Both the position numbers and the translations under genes were made by a program. Below are positions 1-9,533 of a stretch of DNA of 64,000 bases, one piece after another. How positions within the stretch are numbered: position 1 is the stretch's first letter; every line of letters begins with the position of its first letter. Source of the DNA: Halalkalibaculum roseum (GTDB lineage Bacteria > Bacteroidota > Rhodothermia > Balneolales > Balneolaceae); contig NZ_JAALLT010000004.1 in NCBI RefSeq assembly GCF_011059145.1, forward strand, positions 483,715 through 547,714. The letters are read 5' to 3'. Below the pieces are notes generated by a model, which ran no database searches, was not told the DNA's origin, and worked only from the letters and a program-made list of their open reading frames with translations.

Positions 1-131
1 CGAATCTCAATATCCTGAGGATCAATCTCAGGGAGCAGAGAGTTCTCAGTATCCTGTTGCTGAGCAATAGATGGAACCGTTAATACCAGTAAAAATATAG
101 AGAAAAGAAACAGGGTAAAGTTACGTGACAT
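1..131 (-). CDS. Secreted protein, 5' fragment cut by the window edge
   Basis: An ATG at 131 on the minus strand opens a frame that runs off the left edge of the window after about 43 codons. The first 25 residues have a charged start (MSRN), a hydrophobic core (LFLFSIFLLVLTV) and a likely cleavage site after SIA before a QQQ stretch, so this is a Sec signal peptide. The mature part begins with a short acidic and proline-containing segment. Nothing more of the protein is visible and I do not recognise the family from this piece. The gene is upstream of, and reads away from, the rest of the window; the bases between 132 and 324 are its likely promoter region. Confidence 0.6.
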   Translation of the reverse strand, partial: MSRNFTLFLFSIFLLVLTVPSIAQQQDTENSLLPEIDPQDIEI

Positions 132-324
132 TGGATTTACGTAAGTAATCAATAGTTAGCCGGTCAAACATCATTAAAGGTACTAAAAAATTAGCAACGA
201 TTAATGTGTATTTACATTGCTTTATACATTATTATCCGGGTTCTGTTTCCTTCGCTGATATTTATTCAGTGCTCGTCTGAAAGATAGGAATTACCAAAAT
301 CAGTATATAAACTGATCCTCAGAG

Positions 325-1356
325 TCAGAATAAGGGATCACCTCTTTTGGCTGCCAAAAACTTGTCGATAGCCAGAAAAACGGGGGTAAAGCAGCTTACA
401 ATAAGTATCATGGAAGCATGCGTTATGGTAGCATAAGCCAATCCGACTACAGCAGGCACCGCAAACAGCACCAAAAGAGTCTGCTTAACAAAGTAGTGAT
501 AGGTACCAATGCCGCCGGGTGAAGGTATAGCAATACCGATTGCAGAGATGACGGTTATCACAAGGGCATCAAGGAACCCCAGCTGGTAGACCTCCTGCAT
601 GTTAAACATCCAGAATGGAATGTAGGTCATTAGCGTATAACCGAACCATATAAGAAGAGTATAAAATATGAAGAGCCACCAGCGCTGTACTTCACGTACC
701 GAAAGCAGACCGTCCTTGAACATGATGACCGCTTCTTCTATTCGTTCTACCCATACCTGAACATTTTCAAAGCGTCTTCCCAGTGCTCTTGCCGCCTTAA
801 TTGTCAAATAAACCATTAAAAGGATAAAACCTGTGAAGAACAGCACCCAAAGCACCGTTACCATGGTATAACCTTCCGTTAGGAAATGCACCGTCTCATC
901 CCCGAATATCTGCCTCAAAAGCGAAAGGTCAGCTACGAGGTAAACAGAGACCACCACCATCAGGAATATCATGGTGGCCAGATCGATGATCCGTTCCAGT
1001 ACAATGGTGCCCATCAGTTTCGACGAGCTCAAACCTTCACGTTTTGCAACATAGACAGGACGGCTGACTTCACCTAAACGGGGACCCACAATGTTGAGCA
1101 GGTATCCCACCATCACTCCGGATATTAGCGTGACCCGGCTGAGATCTTTTTTGTCGTGCTCGATAAGAAGGCGCCAGCGCTCGGCCCTTAAAAAGTGACT
1201 GCCAAGGGATGTCAGTGCCAAAGGCAAAATCCAGCCATAGCTGATATTGCGTGCATATTCCCAAAGCTCCTGAAGGTTGACATTACGGAAAGCAAGCCAC
1301 AAAAAGATCCCGCCTAATACCAGAGCAAGGCCTATTTTGAACGTTTTTCTAAACAT
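325..1356 (-). CDS. Lysylphosphatidylglycerol synthase-like / UPF0104 membrane protein
   Basis: A 343-residue integral membrane protein with about eight hydrophobic segments, matching in length and layout the flippase-like domain of the LPG synthase/YbhN (UPF0104) superfamily. Visible family features are the GxRxGE..RP pattern near residue 95 (GPRLGEVSRP), the GTIVLERIIDL segment after it, and a PSPGGIGTYHYF motif near residue 280. The catalytic aminoacyl-transferase half of true MprF is absent, so a lipid flippase-like or polyisoprenoid-lipid role is more likely than lipid aminoacylation; the substrate cannot be told. Its ATG overlaps the stop of lolA by one base (TAATG), so it is translationally coupled to ftsK-lolA on the same minus-strand operon. 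Confidence 0.8.
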   Translation of the reverse strand: MFRKTFKIGLALVLGGIFLWLAFRNVNLQELWEYARNISYGWILPLALTSLGSHFLRAERWRLLIEHDKKDLSRVTLISGVMVGYLLNIVGPRLGEVSRPVYVAKREGLSSSKLMGTIVLERIIDLATMIFLMVVVSVYLVADLSLLRQIFGDETVHFLTEGYTMVTVLWVLFFTGFILLMVYLTIKAARALGRRFENVQVWVERIEEAVIMFKDGLLSVREVQRWWLFIFYTLLIWFGYTLMTYIPFWMFNMQEVYQLGFLDALVITVISAIGIAIPSPGGIGTYHYFVKQTLLVLFAVPAVVGLAYATITHASMILIVSCFTPVFLAIDKFLAAKRGDPLF

Positions 1357-2006
1357 TATGGCTGGTTACGCATATCCACAATTTCAGCACCTTCCGGGTA
1401 ATCAAGGTTAAACATGCCCTGTTCAGGTGCAATAAATTTTCCTTCTTTAAACGAGGTAGTAATCAGGTTGTCGGCCTGGTCTTTGGCGAAAATACGCAGC
1501 GGCATCAGATCAGTGTTGAGAGTGATTTCAACCGCCTGGAATACGGAAAAGGGATCTTCTGAAACCAAGTTTATGAAAACCTTGCCGTCTTGCCTCTCCT
1601 GACTCTCGATGGCGTAAGTAGAGTCAGCCCCGTTTAATATACGGGAGGGGGCAAAATCATCTTCCGCGGGTTCGTATTTGCTGAGAATTACCCGGTTACG
1701 GCTGTCATCAAAAACCATGGATGTTTCGCCATCGACGACGACCGACTGGTTTTGGGTCCGTACCTTGTACTTATCTTCCCCTACCCAGATAGAGCCTTTA
1801 TTGGAAACGGTATCCTGGGTATAGGAATCGATATATTGGTGCTGGAACTCGGCATGGAATATCTCACCGTTGTCAAAACGTTGCTTTAGCTTATCGAAAG
1901 CCGACTGCTGGGCAGCAACCGGATTCAATAGAGCTACTGTCAGTACAAGCAGTGCGGCACCAATTAGTAAAGAAAAATCAACCTTCAAATTCGTCAAGTT
2001 CATCAA
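1356..2006 (-). CDS. lolA: LolA-like periplasmic lipoprotein carrier
   Basis: A 216-residue exported protein with a signal peptide of about 32 residues ending in PVAAQQ. The body has the alternating beta-strand pattern of the LolA/LolB fold, including a FHAEFQHQY segment, a GSIWVGEDKYKV strand, a DGETSMVFDDSRNRV strand and a C-terminal DLMPLRI segment. LolA shuttles lipoproteins released by the LolCDE ABC transporter to the outer membrane. The start at 2006 lies inside the end of ftsK (29-base overlap). The ftsK-lolA order is the same as in many Gram-negative genomes and supports the call. I see no LolB gene nearby. Confidence 0.85.
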   Translation of the reverse strand: MMNLTNLKVDFSLLIGAALLVLTVALLNPVAAQQSAFDKLKQRFDNGEIFHAEFQHQYIDSYTQDTVSNKGSIWVGEDKYKVRTQNQSVVVDGETSMVFDDSRNRVILSKYEPAEDDFAPSRILNGADSTYAIESQERQDGKVFINLVSEDPFSVFQAVEITLNTDLMPLRIFAKDQADNLITTSFKEGKFIAPEQGMFNLDYPEGAEIVDMRNQP

Positions 2007-4488
2007 GTAATTGTTCTAATTCATCTTCATCATCCACCAGTACATCGCGTGCGGTACTGCCCTGGTAAGGACCAACCACCCCGGCGTTATACAACTGATC
2101 AATGATCCTTCCGGCACGATTGTAGCCTATCTTCAGTTTGCGCTGAAGCAGCGATACCGAGCCTTGCTGGTGAAGCACTACAATTTTTGCAGCTGCTTCA
2201 AAATATTCATCAATATCTTCCAGAGGATCCGGGATGTCGCTCACTCCATCTTCGTCCTCTATAACGGGTAAGTGATACGGATGCTTGTATCCCATTTGAT
2301 TACCGATAAAAGCGGTAATCTTCTCCACCTCTTCGGTAGACACAAAAGCGTTCTGAATACGCGTCATGCCTCCTCCGTTGGTAAAAAGCATATCTCCGCG
2401 TCCGATCAGTTGGTCCGCGCCGCCGGTATCCAAAATGGTTCTGGAGTCAACTTTTGATGCCACCTGGTAGGCAATCCGTGCGGGAAAGTTCGCCTTTATG
2501 GTACCGGTAATTACATTCACTGAGGGACGCTGGGTTGCAACCACAAGGTGAATGCCTACGGCCCTGGCCAGCTGGGCAAGACGGGCAATGGGTTCCTCAA
2601 TCTGCTTGCCGGCCGTCATCATCAAGTCAGCCAGCTCATCAATGACAACCACAATATAAGGCAAGTGACGGTGTCCAAGTTCTTCGTCCAAGTCACCTTC
2701 TTCATATTTCCTGTTATAGTCTTTGATATCACGAACCATGGCCATCTTCAAAAGATCGTACCGTTCATCCATCTCCTTGGTGAGACTCTCCAGTGTCTCC
2801 TGGGCCTTGGTTGTATCGGTAACAATAGGCTCCTCCGCACCCGGAAGGGTTGCCAGAAAATGGCGCTCAATATTTCGGAAAAGCGATAGTTCAATCTTCT
2901 TCGGATCAATCATCACGAATTTCAAATTGTCCGGGTGACACTTGTAAAGCAGACAGGTGATGATGGTATTGATACCTACCGTTTTACCCGAACCGGTCGC
3001 ACCGGCAATGAGCAGGTGAGGCATCCGGGTGAGATCAACCAGAAACACCTCGTTTTCAATCGTTTTACCGAAGGCAACCGGCAGCTCCATATCGGTTTCC
3101 ACAAAACGTTTAGTATTGATGACCGACTTGATATAAACCGTTTCCCGTGCCCCGTTAGGCACCTCAATACCAACAGCCGATCGCCCGGGTATCGGCGCAA
3201 TGATGCGAAGCCCGTGAGCAGCTGTAGCCATTTTCAGGTCGTTCGCATAGCTCTCGATCTTGCTGATCTTGACGTCGGGGGCCGGTTCAAGTTCATAAAG
3301 CGTTACTGTTGGACCTACGATGGCATTAATACTGAGTATCTCGATCTTGTGCCTTTTGAGCTTGTCGAGAATGATACGCTTGTTCTCTTTAATCTCTTCC
3401 AGATCCACTTCATTACCCTCATGCGGGGGTGAATCCAGCAGGTCGATGGTCGGAAATTTATATTTGATTTCCGGTACTTCTTTGGCCTTGTCCTTATTCT
3501 GGCGATCCAGCTCTTTGGCATCGGCCTCTTCATCACCCTTCCCAACATAAACAGCAATGTCTACATCATCTTCCTCTTCGTCGACTACTTTTTCCGCTTC
3601 TCCTTTGTCAATAATAGCACGGGGTCGTTGATCAAGATCCTTAACTTCTTCCTTCTGCTGTCGCATGCGTTCCAGATCTTCTTCCTGGGAACGCTCAACA
3701 ATGTCATCGATTGACTGCTCTTTGGCAGGCTCCGAATTCTGACGGGCCTGAGTCGAAGCCTGTCGCTGCTTCATCTTCTGCTCTGCCTGGCGCTGAGCTT
3801 CGATTTCCTGCTGTTCCTGCTTTTGCTTTGCTTTTTCCGCCTTCTTTTGGGCACGTTCTTCCCTCTTTTCGGCCTGTTTTTCCTTCCATTCAGCAACCGT
3901 ACTTTTAATGAAATCTACTGTTTTTTGGAGGTCGCGATCGAGCAGCATCAAAACTGTGACGACAAACAACACTCCCAAAATAACGATAGACCCGATTCCT
4001 GTGATGTTTTCAAGTACCCGCGACATGGCTATTCCTGCAGAACCGTTCCATACCGAAGAGTAGGCCTCGTATCGATTATAGACCCAGCCTAAGATTGTTG
4101 AGAGCAGAACCATCGTCCATATTCCATAGGCGGTCGGCCATAAAAGCTGTTTCACATCAAAACCGCGAAAGATAAACCAGCCGTAACTGAGAATGAGTAT
4201 CGGAATAATGATGCTGGTATAGCCGAAGAGCAGGTAAACAAATACGTATGACAAATAGGCTCCAACAACACCCAATCCATTCTGTATACGTAGGGCGGGA
4301 CCCTCATCAACTGTAAAAATGGTATCTGTAGAAAGCGATTGGATCAGGGCGTAATCCGCGCTGTTGTAGGTAATAATGCTCAAGGCCAGCAGCGCGCCGA
4401 TAGCCATGATTAATATCCCCAGGATTTCCAGCTTACGGGATTCTGATAAGCCGCTCGTAAGTTTTCCTGAACTACTTTTCTTTGCCAT
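1978..4488 (-). CDS. ftsK: DNA translocase FtsK/SpoIIIE
   Basis: An 836-residue septal DNA pump that moves chromosome ends and activates dimer resolution at division. In order: about four N-terminal membrane segments (residues 20-190), a charged linker very rich in Glu, Lys and Gln (about 195-340), an alpha domain, the RecA-like motor with Walker A GATGSGKT (Lys near residue 502), a Walker B region (IVVVIDELADLM), and a C-terminal winged-helix gamma domain (SLLQRKLKIGYNRAGRIID) that in the family reads KOPS sequences. Full length for the short-linker type of Bacteroidota. The 5' end overlaps comB by 17 bases and the 3' end overlaps lolA, so comB-ftsK-lolA-UPF0104 form one tight minus-strand operon. 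Confidence 0.95.
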   Translation of the reverse strand: MAKKSSSGKLTSGLSESRKLEILGILIMAIGALLALSIITYNSADYALIQSLSTDTIFTVDEGPALRIQNGLGVVGAYLSYVFVYLLFGYTSIIIPILILSYGWFIFRGFDVKQLLWPTAYGIWTMVLLSTILGWVYNRYEAYSSVWNGSAGIAMSRVLENITGIGSIVILGVLFVVTVLMLLDRDLQKTVDFIKSTVAEWKEKQAEKREERAQKKAEKAKQKQEQQEIEAQRQAEQKMKQRQASTQARQNSEPAKEQSIDDIVERSQEEDLERMRQQKEEVKDLDQRPRAIIDKGEAEKVVDEEEDDVDIAVYVGKGDEEADAKELDRQNKDKAKEVPEIKYKFPTIDLLDSPPHEGNEVDLEEIKENKRIILDKLKRHKIEILSINAIVGPTVTLYELEPAPDVKISKIESYANDLKMATAAHGLRIIAPIPGRSAVGIEVPNGARETVYIKSVINTKRFVETDMELPVAFGKTIENEVFLVDLTRMPHLLIAGATGSGKTVGINTIITCLLYKCHPDNLKFVMIDPKKIELSLFRNIERHFLATLPGAEEPIVTDTTKAQETLESLTKEMDERYDLLKMAMVRDIKDYNRKYEEGDLDEELGHRHLPYIVVVIDELADLMMTAGKQIEEPIARLAQLARAVGIHLVVATQRPSVNVITGTIKANFPARIAYQVASKVDSRTILDTGGADQLIGRGDMLFTNGGGMTRIQNAFVSTEEVEKITAFIGNQMGYKHPYHLPVIEDEDGVSDIPDPLEDIDEYFEAAAKIVVLHQQGSVSLLQRKLKIGYNRAGRIIDQLYNAGVVGPYQGSTARDVLVDDEDELEQLLDELDEFEG

Positions 4489-5209
4489 GAAAATCTGTAA
4501 TAATTCCTTCTTTCATTACGGGCAGTACATCCATTGCGTTAACCCTGCTGCAATAAGACAAATCTTCCGTACCCACGATATCCTGCAACCTGTGGGCATG
4601 ATTGGAAGAAAGCACCGTTTTCTCTATATCATCACCAAATTTTTCGTAAAGGCCAAAAGCTACTTTAGCCCCGTCAAAGGCTGTATCGGGCAATTCACCG
4701 CTCGTAAGTTCGTAAATAATGTTACCAGCGCAAAGTAAATCTTCCAGAGACAAACGCCCTCTCCAGCCTGCGCAAACCAAAATTATTCGTTCTTTATCCT
4801 TCAGGTATTCAACCACGCTTCCCAGGTTCAGAAAACTGCCTACCGTGATATGCCGGGCATGCGAGGCACGCATCAGCGCTTTGGTACCGTTGGTAGTATT
4901 CAGGATAATCGTCTTGCCATTGACAAGCTCAGGTGTATATTCAAACGGGGAATTGCCAAGGTCATATCCTTCAATTTTCTCCCCATCCTTTTCACCGCAA
5001 AGCAGAATATTTTCCGTATCCATGCTTTGGGAAATTTTGCTGCCTGCTCCCATATCGGCTACAGGTATTACACCCTTGGCCCCATTGGCAAGTGCCGTCA
5101 CAATGGTTGAGCTGGCTCGTAACACATCAATCATCACCGCGGTCTTACCTCGCATCTCGTCTTCCTGAAAAGAGGTAGCCGAAGTGAATACTTCAAGCTC
5201 TTTAATCAT
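4472..5209 (-). CDS. comB: 2-phosphosulfolactate phosphatase family (ComB)
   Basis: A 245-residue cytoplasmic enzyme of the ComB family, Mg-dependent acid phosphatases that act on 2-phosphosulfolactate in the coenzyme M/sulfolactate route. Recognisable segments are the VMIDVLRASSTIVTAL block near residue 26, NSPFEYTPE, ILNTTNGTKAL near residue 105 and LVCAGWRGRLSLEDLLCAG near 145, all in family order. Many bacteria without coenzyme M carry ComB, where sulfolactate formation or another phosphatase role is possible; no other sulfolactate gene is nearby. It is the first gene of the minus-strand run into ftsK, with 57 bases between it and the end of gcvT upstream. Confidence 0.85.
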   Translation of the reverse strand: MIKELEVFTSATSFQEDEMRGKTAVMIDVLRASSTIVTALANGAKGVIPVADMGAGSKISQSMDTENILLCGEKDGEKIEGYDLGNSPFEYTPELVNGKTIILNTTNGTKALMRASHARHITVGSFLNLGSVVEYLKDKERIILVCAGWRGRLSLEDLLCAGNIIYELTSGELPDTAFDGAKVAFGLYEKFGDDIEKTVLSSNHAHRLQDIVGTEDLSYCSRVNAMDVLPVMKEGIITDFHGKEK

Positions 5210-5266
5210 TATCTGTGTAGATATTTAATATTCTTGTATCCAAGGCAAGTGTTATTCTAAAATAAC

Positions 5267-6364
5267 TTATTTCTTTAGAAATGGCGGATTTTCCACTACC
5301 GCTTCGGCCTGCCTGTTTCTAATGCTGATATATATTTTTGTTCCCTCTTTGGCGAACTCGGTATCTACATATCCCATCCCGATATTTTTTTCCAGTGTAA
5401 TTGAACGTGATCCGCTGGTCACCTCTCCGATAGCTTCACCGTTTTCATCCACAATAGTATAGCCGGCACGCGGAATGGAGCGATCTTCTTCAGTACTGAA
5501 ACCAATCAGTTTCTTTTTAACGCCTTCCTCTTTTGCTTTTTGAATGGCTTCCCTGCCAATAAAATCTCCTTTGTCGAGTTTCGTAAGCCAACCCAGACGT
5601 GCTTCCAACGGATTTGTGTCTTTGGTGATATCATTGCCATAAAGAGCATAGCCCATTTCCAGGCGTAGCGTATCACGGGCACCCAATCCGCAGGGTTCAA
5701 TATCAAACTCCTCTCCTGCCTCCATGATTGACTCCCAGATTTTAGCAGGGTTGGAATCTTCACGATCAAAATATATTTCGAAGCCTTTTTCACCGGTGTA
5801 CCCGGTAGCAGAGAGAATCACTCTTTCAAAGCCTGCAAAATCACCGATCTCAAAATTGTAGAATCCTATTTCACTCAGATTTACATCCGTAAGTTTCTGC
5901 AATACTTTTTCCGAATCAGGTCCCTGAACAGCCAACAGACACATGGCTGCAGAACGGTCTTCAAGCTTCATATCGTAATGCTTGTGATTGGTCAACCAAT
6001 CAAAATCCTTTTCAATATTGGATGCATTCACTACCAGCATATAACGGTTATAGTCAAGCATGTACACAATCAGGTCGTCCACGATACCCCCGTCGTTATA
6101 ACACATGGCTGAGTACTGTGCTTTGCCGGGCTTTAGCTTTGAGGCGTCATTGATGGTCACATACTGTATGAAGTCAAGTGCTTCGGGACCAAAGACAAAA
6201 AACTCTCCCATATGGGATACATCAAACATACCGACCTTGTTTCTGACGGCATTATGTTCCTTTTTGATGCTTTCATACTGGACGGGCATCTCCCATCCAC
6301 CGAAATCGATAAGCTTGGCGTTTAATTTTTCATGAATATCGTAAAAAGGTGTACGGTTTAGCAT
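5267..6364 (-). CDS. gcvT: Aminomethyltransferase (glycine cleavage T protein)
   Basis: A 365-residue tetrahydrofolate-dependent T protein of the glycine cleavage system, releasing ammonia and 5,10-methylene-THF from the aminomethyl-lipoyl H protein. The start at 6364 gives the family N-terminus ([25 protein letters not shown]). Further motifs are [11 protein letters not shown], the folate-binding [11 protein letters not shown] block and [20 protein letters not shown]. The frame stays open upstream for 45 more codons, but that part runs through a heptamer repeat and does not look like protein, so I rejected the longer start. The other gcv genes are not in the window. I see no glycine riboswitch in front. 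Confidence 0.93.
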   Translation of the reverse strand: MLNRTPFYDIHEKLNAKLIDFGGWEMPVQYESIKKEHNAVRNKVGMFDVSHMGEFFVFGPEALDFIQYVTINDASKLKPGKAQYSAMCYNDGGIVDDLIVYMLDYNRYMLVVNASNIEKDFDWLTNHKHYDMKLEDRSAAMCLLAVQGPDSEKVLQKLTDVNLSEIGFYNFEIGDFAGFERVILSATGYTGEKGFEIYFDREDSNPAKIWESIMEAGEEFDIEPCGLGARDTLRLEMGYALYGNDITKDTNPLEARLGWLTKLDKGDFIGREAIQKAKEEGVKKKLIGFSTEEDRSIPRAGYTIVDENGEAIGEVTSGSRSITLEKNIGMGYVDTEFAKEGTKIYISIRNRQAEAVVENPPFLKK

Positions 6365-6445
6365 GTCTCGTCTTACGTATTTTAATTTTATAGCACTTTG
6401 TAGCGATGTATGACACAGAATGCAAATAATTTCGGTACCAAAAAC

Positions 6446-6475
6446 CCTGCACCTTGCATCCGGAATCCTGCATCC
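6446..6475. repeat. Short heptamer-period repeat upstream of gcvT
   Basis: Four 7-base units in register followed by CC: CCTGCAC, CTTGCAT, CCGGAAT, CCTGCAT. They share the pattern YCNGNAT. The same pattern recurs on the opposite strand at 63741-63780 and, as CTGAATT units, at the very end of the window. This is non-coding intergenic DNA between gcvT and mrp. Confidence 0.6.
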
Positions 6476-6677
6476 ATAACAAGCCTTCAAGTTAACCATT
6501 TATAAATAGAATGGAGAATGAATTCTTAATTAAAGATTGACCTGATGTATTACTAACTCTTCTTTATCCCGGCTCTTTTTAAAGTGAATATTCAGTACCG
6601 ATAAAGCGTTTAGCATCTGATCGTAATTGTTTATCTTTATGGGGTTCAAACAAATTGAAGTAATTCTGAAACGGCCA

Positions 6678-7838
6678 ATGTCTATTAATAAACAACAAGT
6701 ACGCACTGCCCTTACCCATGTAATGCACCCGGAAATGGGTAAGGATCTTGTGACCCTGAACACGATTGAAGACCTGATCGTACAGGACAAATTCATCGCT
6801 TTTACCATTGACCTCCCTGAGAAAAATCCGAAGCTTGACAACAAGCTGAAGGAGATGTGCCGGGAAGCCATACACAAGTATGTAGACAGTGAAGCGGTTT
6901 TGGATATTACAACGGCAGTAAATATTTCCAAATTCAGGGACGATTCCGAACAGCAAGAATCAGAAGCCTTTCCCGGGCAGGGCCACCGCAAGAAAAAAGA
7001 AGAACAGGAGCCGGATGAAATACTGGGCGGGGTAGACAATGTCATTGCTGTTGCCTCGGGTAAAGGTGGCGTCGGTAAATCAACCGTGGCCGTCAACCTG
7101 GCGTGCGGACTCGCAAGAACTGGAGCTAAAGTAGGTCTGCTGGATACCGACATTTACGGACCCAGTATTCCGACCATGTTCGGCACCCATGAACGTCCGA
7201 ATATCACGGCCCAGAAAAAGCTTATTCCGCTTGAAAAACACGGGGTCAAATTTCTATCCATGGGCCTTTTGGTGGATCCTGACCAAGCCATGATCTGGCG
7301 CGGGCCGATGGTGACAAGTGCTGTAAAACAGTTTATGCAGGAAGTTGAATGGGGCGAACTCGATTACCTGGTGCTGGACCTTCCTCCGGGAACCGGTGAT
7401 ATTCAGCTTACCCTGGTTCAGACAGTCCCATTGACCGGCGCTGTTGTAGTTTCAACGCCGCAAACCGTTGCACTTGACGATGCCCGAAAAGGAGTTGCCA
7501 TGTTTAAAAAAGTAAATGTACCGGTGCTGGGTATCGTAGAAAATATGGCCTATTTCATTCCACCGGATATGCCTGAAAAGAAATACTACATCTTCGGAAA
7601 ACACGGAGCACGAAATCTTGCGGAGCGTATGGGGTCGAACTTCCTGGGAGAAATACCGCTGGAGCAGTCGGTTAGAGAGAGCGGTGATGACGGCAAGCCA
7701 ATTGTACTGGAAGAAAATCTGGAATCAGAGTCGGCACGTGCCTTTGTAGAGCTATCCAACAATGTAATTCAGCAGCTGGCTATACGAAATAAGGAACAGG
7801 ATCCTACCCAAAAGATCGATATCAAGATCAAACCGTAA
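6678..7838 (+). CDS. mrp: Mrp/ApbC-type P-loop iron-sulfur carrier
   Basis: A 386-residue protein with an N-terminal MIP18/DUF59 domain (about 1-85) and a C-terminal ParA-like NTPase with the deviant Walker A SGKGGVGKST, a switch segment DTDIYGPSIP and the LVLDLPPGTGD block. The family carries and delivers Fe-S clusters. The CxxC that bridges a cluster in many homologues is absent; the corresponding stretch reads YFIPPDMPEKKYYIF, which I take to be a lineage form. The ATG at 6678 fits the family start; an ATG at 6639 overlaps a promoter-like TATCTTTA element and is less likely. It converges with hutG with only 22 bases between them. Confidence 0.88.
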   Translation: MSINKQQVRTALTHVMHPEMGKDLVTLNTIEDLIVQDKFIAFTIDLPEKNPKLDNKLKEMCREAIHKYVDSEAVLDITTAVNISKFRDDSEQQESEAFPGQGHRKKKEEQEPDEILGGVDNVIAVASGKGGVGKSTVAVNLACGLARTGAKVGLLDTDIYGPSIPTMFGTHERPNITAQKKLIPLEKHGVKFLSMGLLVDPDQAMIWRGPMVTSAVKQFMQEVEWGELDYLVLDLPPGTGDIQLTLVQTVPLTGAVVVSTPQTVALDDARKGVAMFKKVNVPVLGIVENMAYFIPPDMPEKKYYIFGKHGARNLAERMGSNFLGEIPLEQSVRESGDDGKPIVLEENLESESARAFVELSNNVIQQLAIRNKEQDPTQKIDIKIKP

Positions 7839-7860
7839 AAGAACATAGGTAATTCGTGTA

Positions 7861-8796
7861 CTACCATCGCTGGCTGAGACCCAGAAGAAATTGCCAGATG
7901 GTTAATGCTGCAAGCCGTGCTGTTTGACCGTCGCGATCAAAAGAAGGGTTTACTTCGCACAGGTCAAATGACGTGACTTGTTCATTTCTTCCCGCGAGGT
8001 AAGCTGCTGTTAACCACAAGTCTTGATGCAATCCGTTGGTACAGGGAGCACTGACGCCCGGTGCATAGGCATCGTCCACAGCATCCATATCAAAAGTCAC
8101 CATCATTCTATCGCTTTCGTGTTCGTGGAACATGCCCGAAATAGAGGTGATGTTGGTCTCATCCCTGAAAACATAACTACCTCCCTGTTCTTTGATATAG
8201 ATCAGGTGCTCTTCCGCAACCGAATGAGGCTGAAGCCCGGCTACCAGGTACTTGCTGCAGCATTTGCCGGGGTGTTCCATGGCTTGTCTGAATGGGGAAC
8301 CGGAGTGCGCCTTTCCTTCATTCAAGTTACGAACGTCCGTATGGGCATCCAGGTTGAAGATTGCTGTCTCCAATCCGGATTCCGCATATCCCAGGAAATG
8401 AGCAAAAGCCGTTTCATGACCCCCTCCTAAAATAATCGGCAAAATATCCTCAGAGAGCAGCTCCGCTAAGATTTTTCCAAGGTCACTTTGAGAGGTCTCC
8501 AGATCCACTGATACACTTAGATTTCCCATATCCAAAATAGTGTCAAGCAGATTGGCAAACTGTTCCTTCCCTTCGGGCGGCGGTGTCATCTTATACAGTT
8601 GCCGACGAATTTCATCCGGAGCTGCTGCCGCACCCGGGCGACCATTATTCCGGCGAACTCCTTCATCGGATGGAAATCCAATTATGGCAACTCTGATATT
8701 TTTTGCTGAATCCCTTTCCGTGTTTATCAGATGTCCAACCCTGGGATCATTTTGGGCGGTCTTTGGAATTTCAAGTGCCGGTTTTTGCAATTTCAT
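7861..8796 (-). CDS. hutG: Formimidoylglutamase (ureohydrolase family)
   Basis: A 311-residue arginase/agmatinase-fold metal hydrolase. The two-manganese ligands are visible in GGGHE (about 121-125), NLDAHTDVR (about 145-153) and TFDMDAVD (about 236-243). Family and context (hutH, hutI, hutU within 27 kb) point to formimidoylglutamase, which hydrolyses N-formimidoyl-glutamate to glutamate and formamide as the last step of histidine degradation. Agmatinase or arginase is the alternative. It stands alone on the minus strand, divergent from the RidA-like lipoprotein, and not in operon with the other hut genes. Confidence 0.85.
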   Translation of the reverse strand: MKLQKPALEIPKTAQNDPRVGHLINTERDSAKNIRVAIIGFPSDEGVRRNNGRPGAAAAPDEIRRQLYKMTPPPEGKEQFANLLDTILDMGNLSVSVDLETSQSDLGKILAELLSEDILPIILGGGHETAFAHFLGYAESGLETAIFNLDAHTDVRNLNEGKAHSGSPFRQAMEHPGKCCSKYLVAGLQPHSVAEEHLIYIKEQGGSYVFRDETNITSISGMFHEHESDRMMVTFDMDAVDDAYAPGVSAPCTNGLHQDLWLTAAYLAGRNEQVTSFDLCEVNPSFDRDGQTARLAALTIWQFLLGLSQRW

Positions 8797-8971
8797 AAAA
8801 GTGTATGGTATTTAATTTTATGATCAATCAGTTAAAGGATATTCATAAACATGAGCAAGCCCAAATGAAGGTTAAAAGCTTAATAACGGCTGCAATAATT
8901 GGCTTTTAACCTTTGAATAGTTACCATCCTAATAATTACCGGATACCGGTATGCATCAAAACCTCATACCT

Positions 8972-9532
8972 ATGTATAGATTATTCTTCGTTTTTTTGTT
9001 GTCAGTTTTGTTGGGATGTACCCCTGAAAAAGAAAATACCGGATCTGAGACAGCTGCATCGACGGAGCAACCTGATGTTGAACAACGTCTGGCCGCGCTG
9101 GGAATTGAACTACCGGAAGTATCCGCACCTGTTGCCAACTACGTAAATGCCGTGCGCAGCGGCAACCTGCTATTCCTCGCCGGCAAAGGCCCGAGGAAGT
9201 CAGACGGGAGTTATATTACAGGGCGAGTGACCGAAGAACTGACCCTTTCAGAGGCACAGGAGGCAGCTCGTTTAACAGCAATAAACCAACTAGCCGTACT
9301 CAAGGCGGAACTGGGTGACCTAAATAAGGTGAAGAGAATTGTAAAGGTCAACGGCATGGTTAACAGTCCGCCCGGCTTTGGCAACCAGCCGGAAGTAATA
9401 AACGGCTTCTCTGATCTCATGGTAGAGGTATTCGGAGAACGAGGCAAACATGCCCGCGCCGCAGTAGGCATGTCATCCCTTCCGCGCAACATCGCAGTGG
9501 AAGTTGAAATGATTGTGGAAGTTGAAGAGTGA
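8972..9532 (+). CDS. RidA-like (YjgF/UK114 subfamily 1) lipoprotein
   Basis: The body (about residues 40-185) belongs to the YjgF/YER057c/UK114 superfamily, subgroup with ANYVNAVRSGNLLFLAGKGP at the start, VKVNGMVNS in the middle and ARAAVGMSSLPRNIAVEVE at the end. RidA proteins deaminate reactive enamines/imines; the subgroup arginine (HARAAVG) is present. What is odd is the N-terminus: MYRLFFVFLLSVLLGC is a lipoprotein signal with a lipobox LLGC, followed by a Glu/Thr-rich linker, so the protein should be membrane-anchored outside the cytoplasm. An in-frame ATG at 8951 would add seven residues. Its stop is one base from the stop of the convergent VOC gene. Confidence 0.82.
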   Translation: MYRLFFVFLLSVLLGCTPEKENTGSETAASTEQPDVEQRLAALGIELPEVSAPVANYVNAVRSGNLLFLAGKGPRKSDGSYITGRVTEELTLSEAQEAARLTAINQLAVLKAELGDLNKVKRIVKVNGMVNSPPGFGNQPEVINGFSDLMVEVFGERGKHARAAVGMSSLPRNIAVEVEMIVEVEE

Positions 9533-9533
9533 C

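Noticed and set aside
6365..6499. 45-codon N-terminal extension of gcvT
   Set aside because: It crosses the heptamer repeat and precedes the typical T-protein start at 6364.
6365..6677. Glycine riboswitch before gcvT
   Set aside because: I could not find a tandem aptamer-like conserved pattern, only the repeat and AT-rich DNA.
7537..7590. Loss of the CxxC cluster-binding motif in Mrp
   Set aside because: The surrounding sequence is well conserved and the PPDM-type form looks lineage-specific, so I did not report it as unusual.
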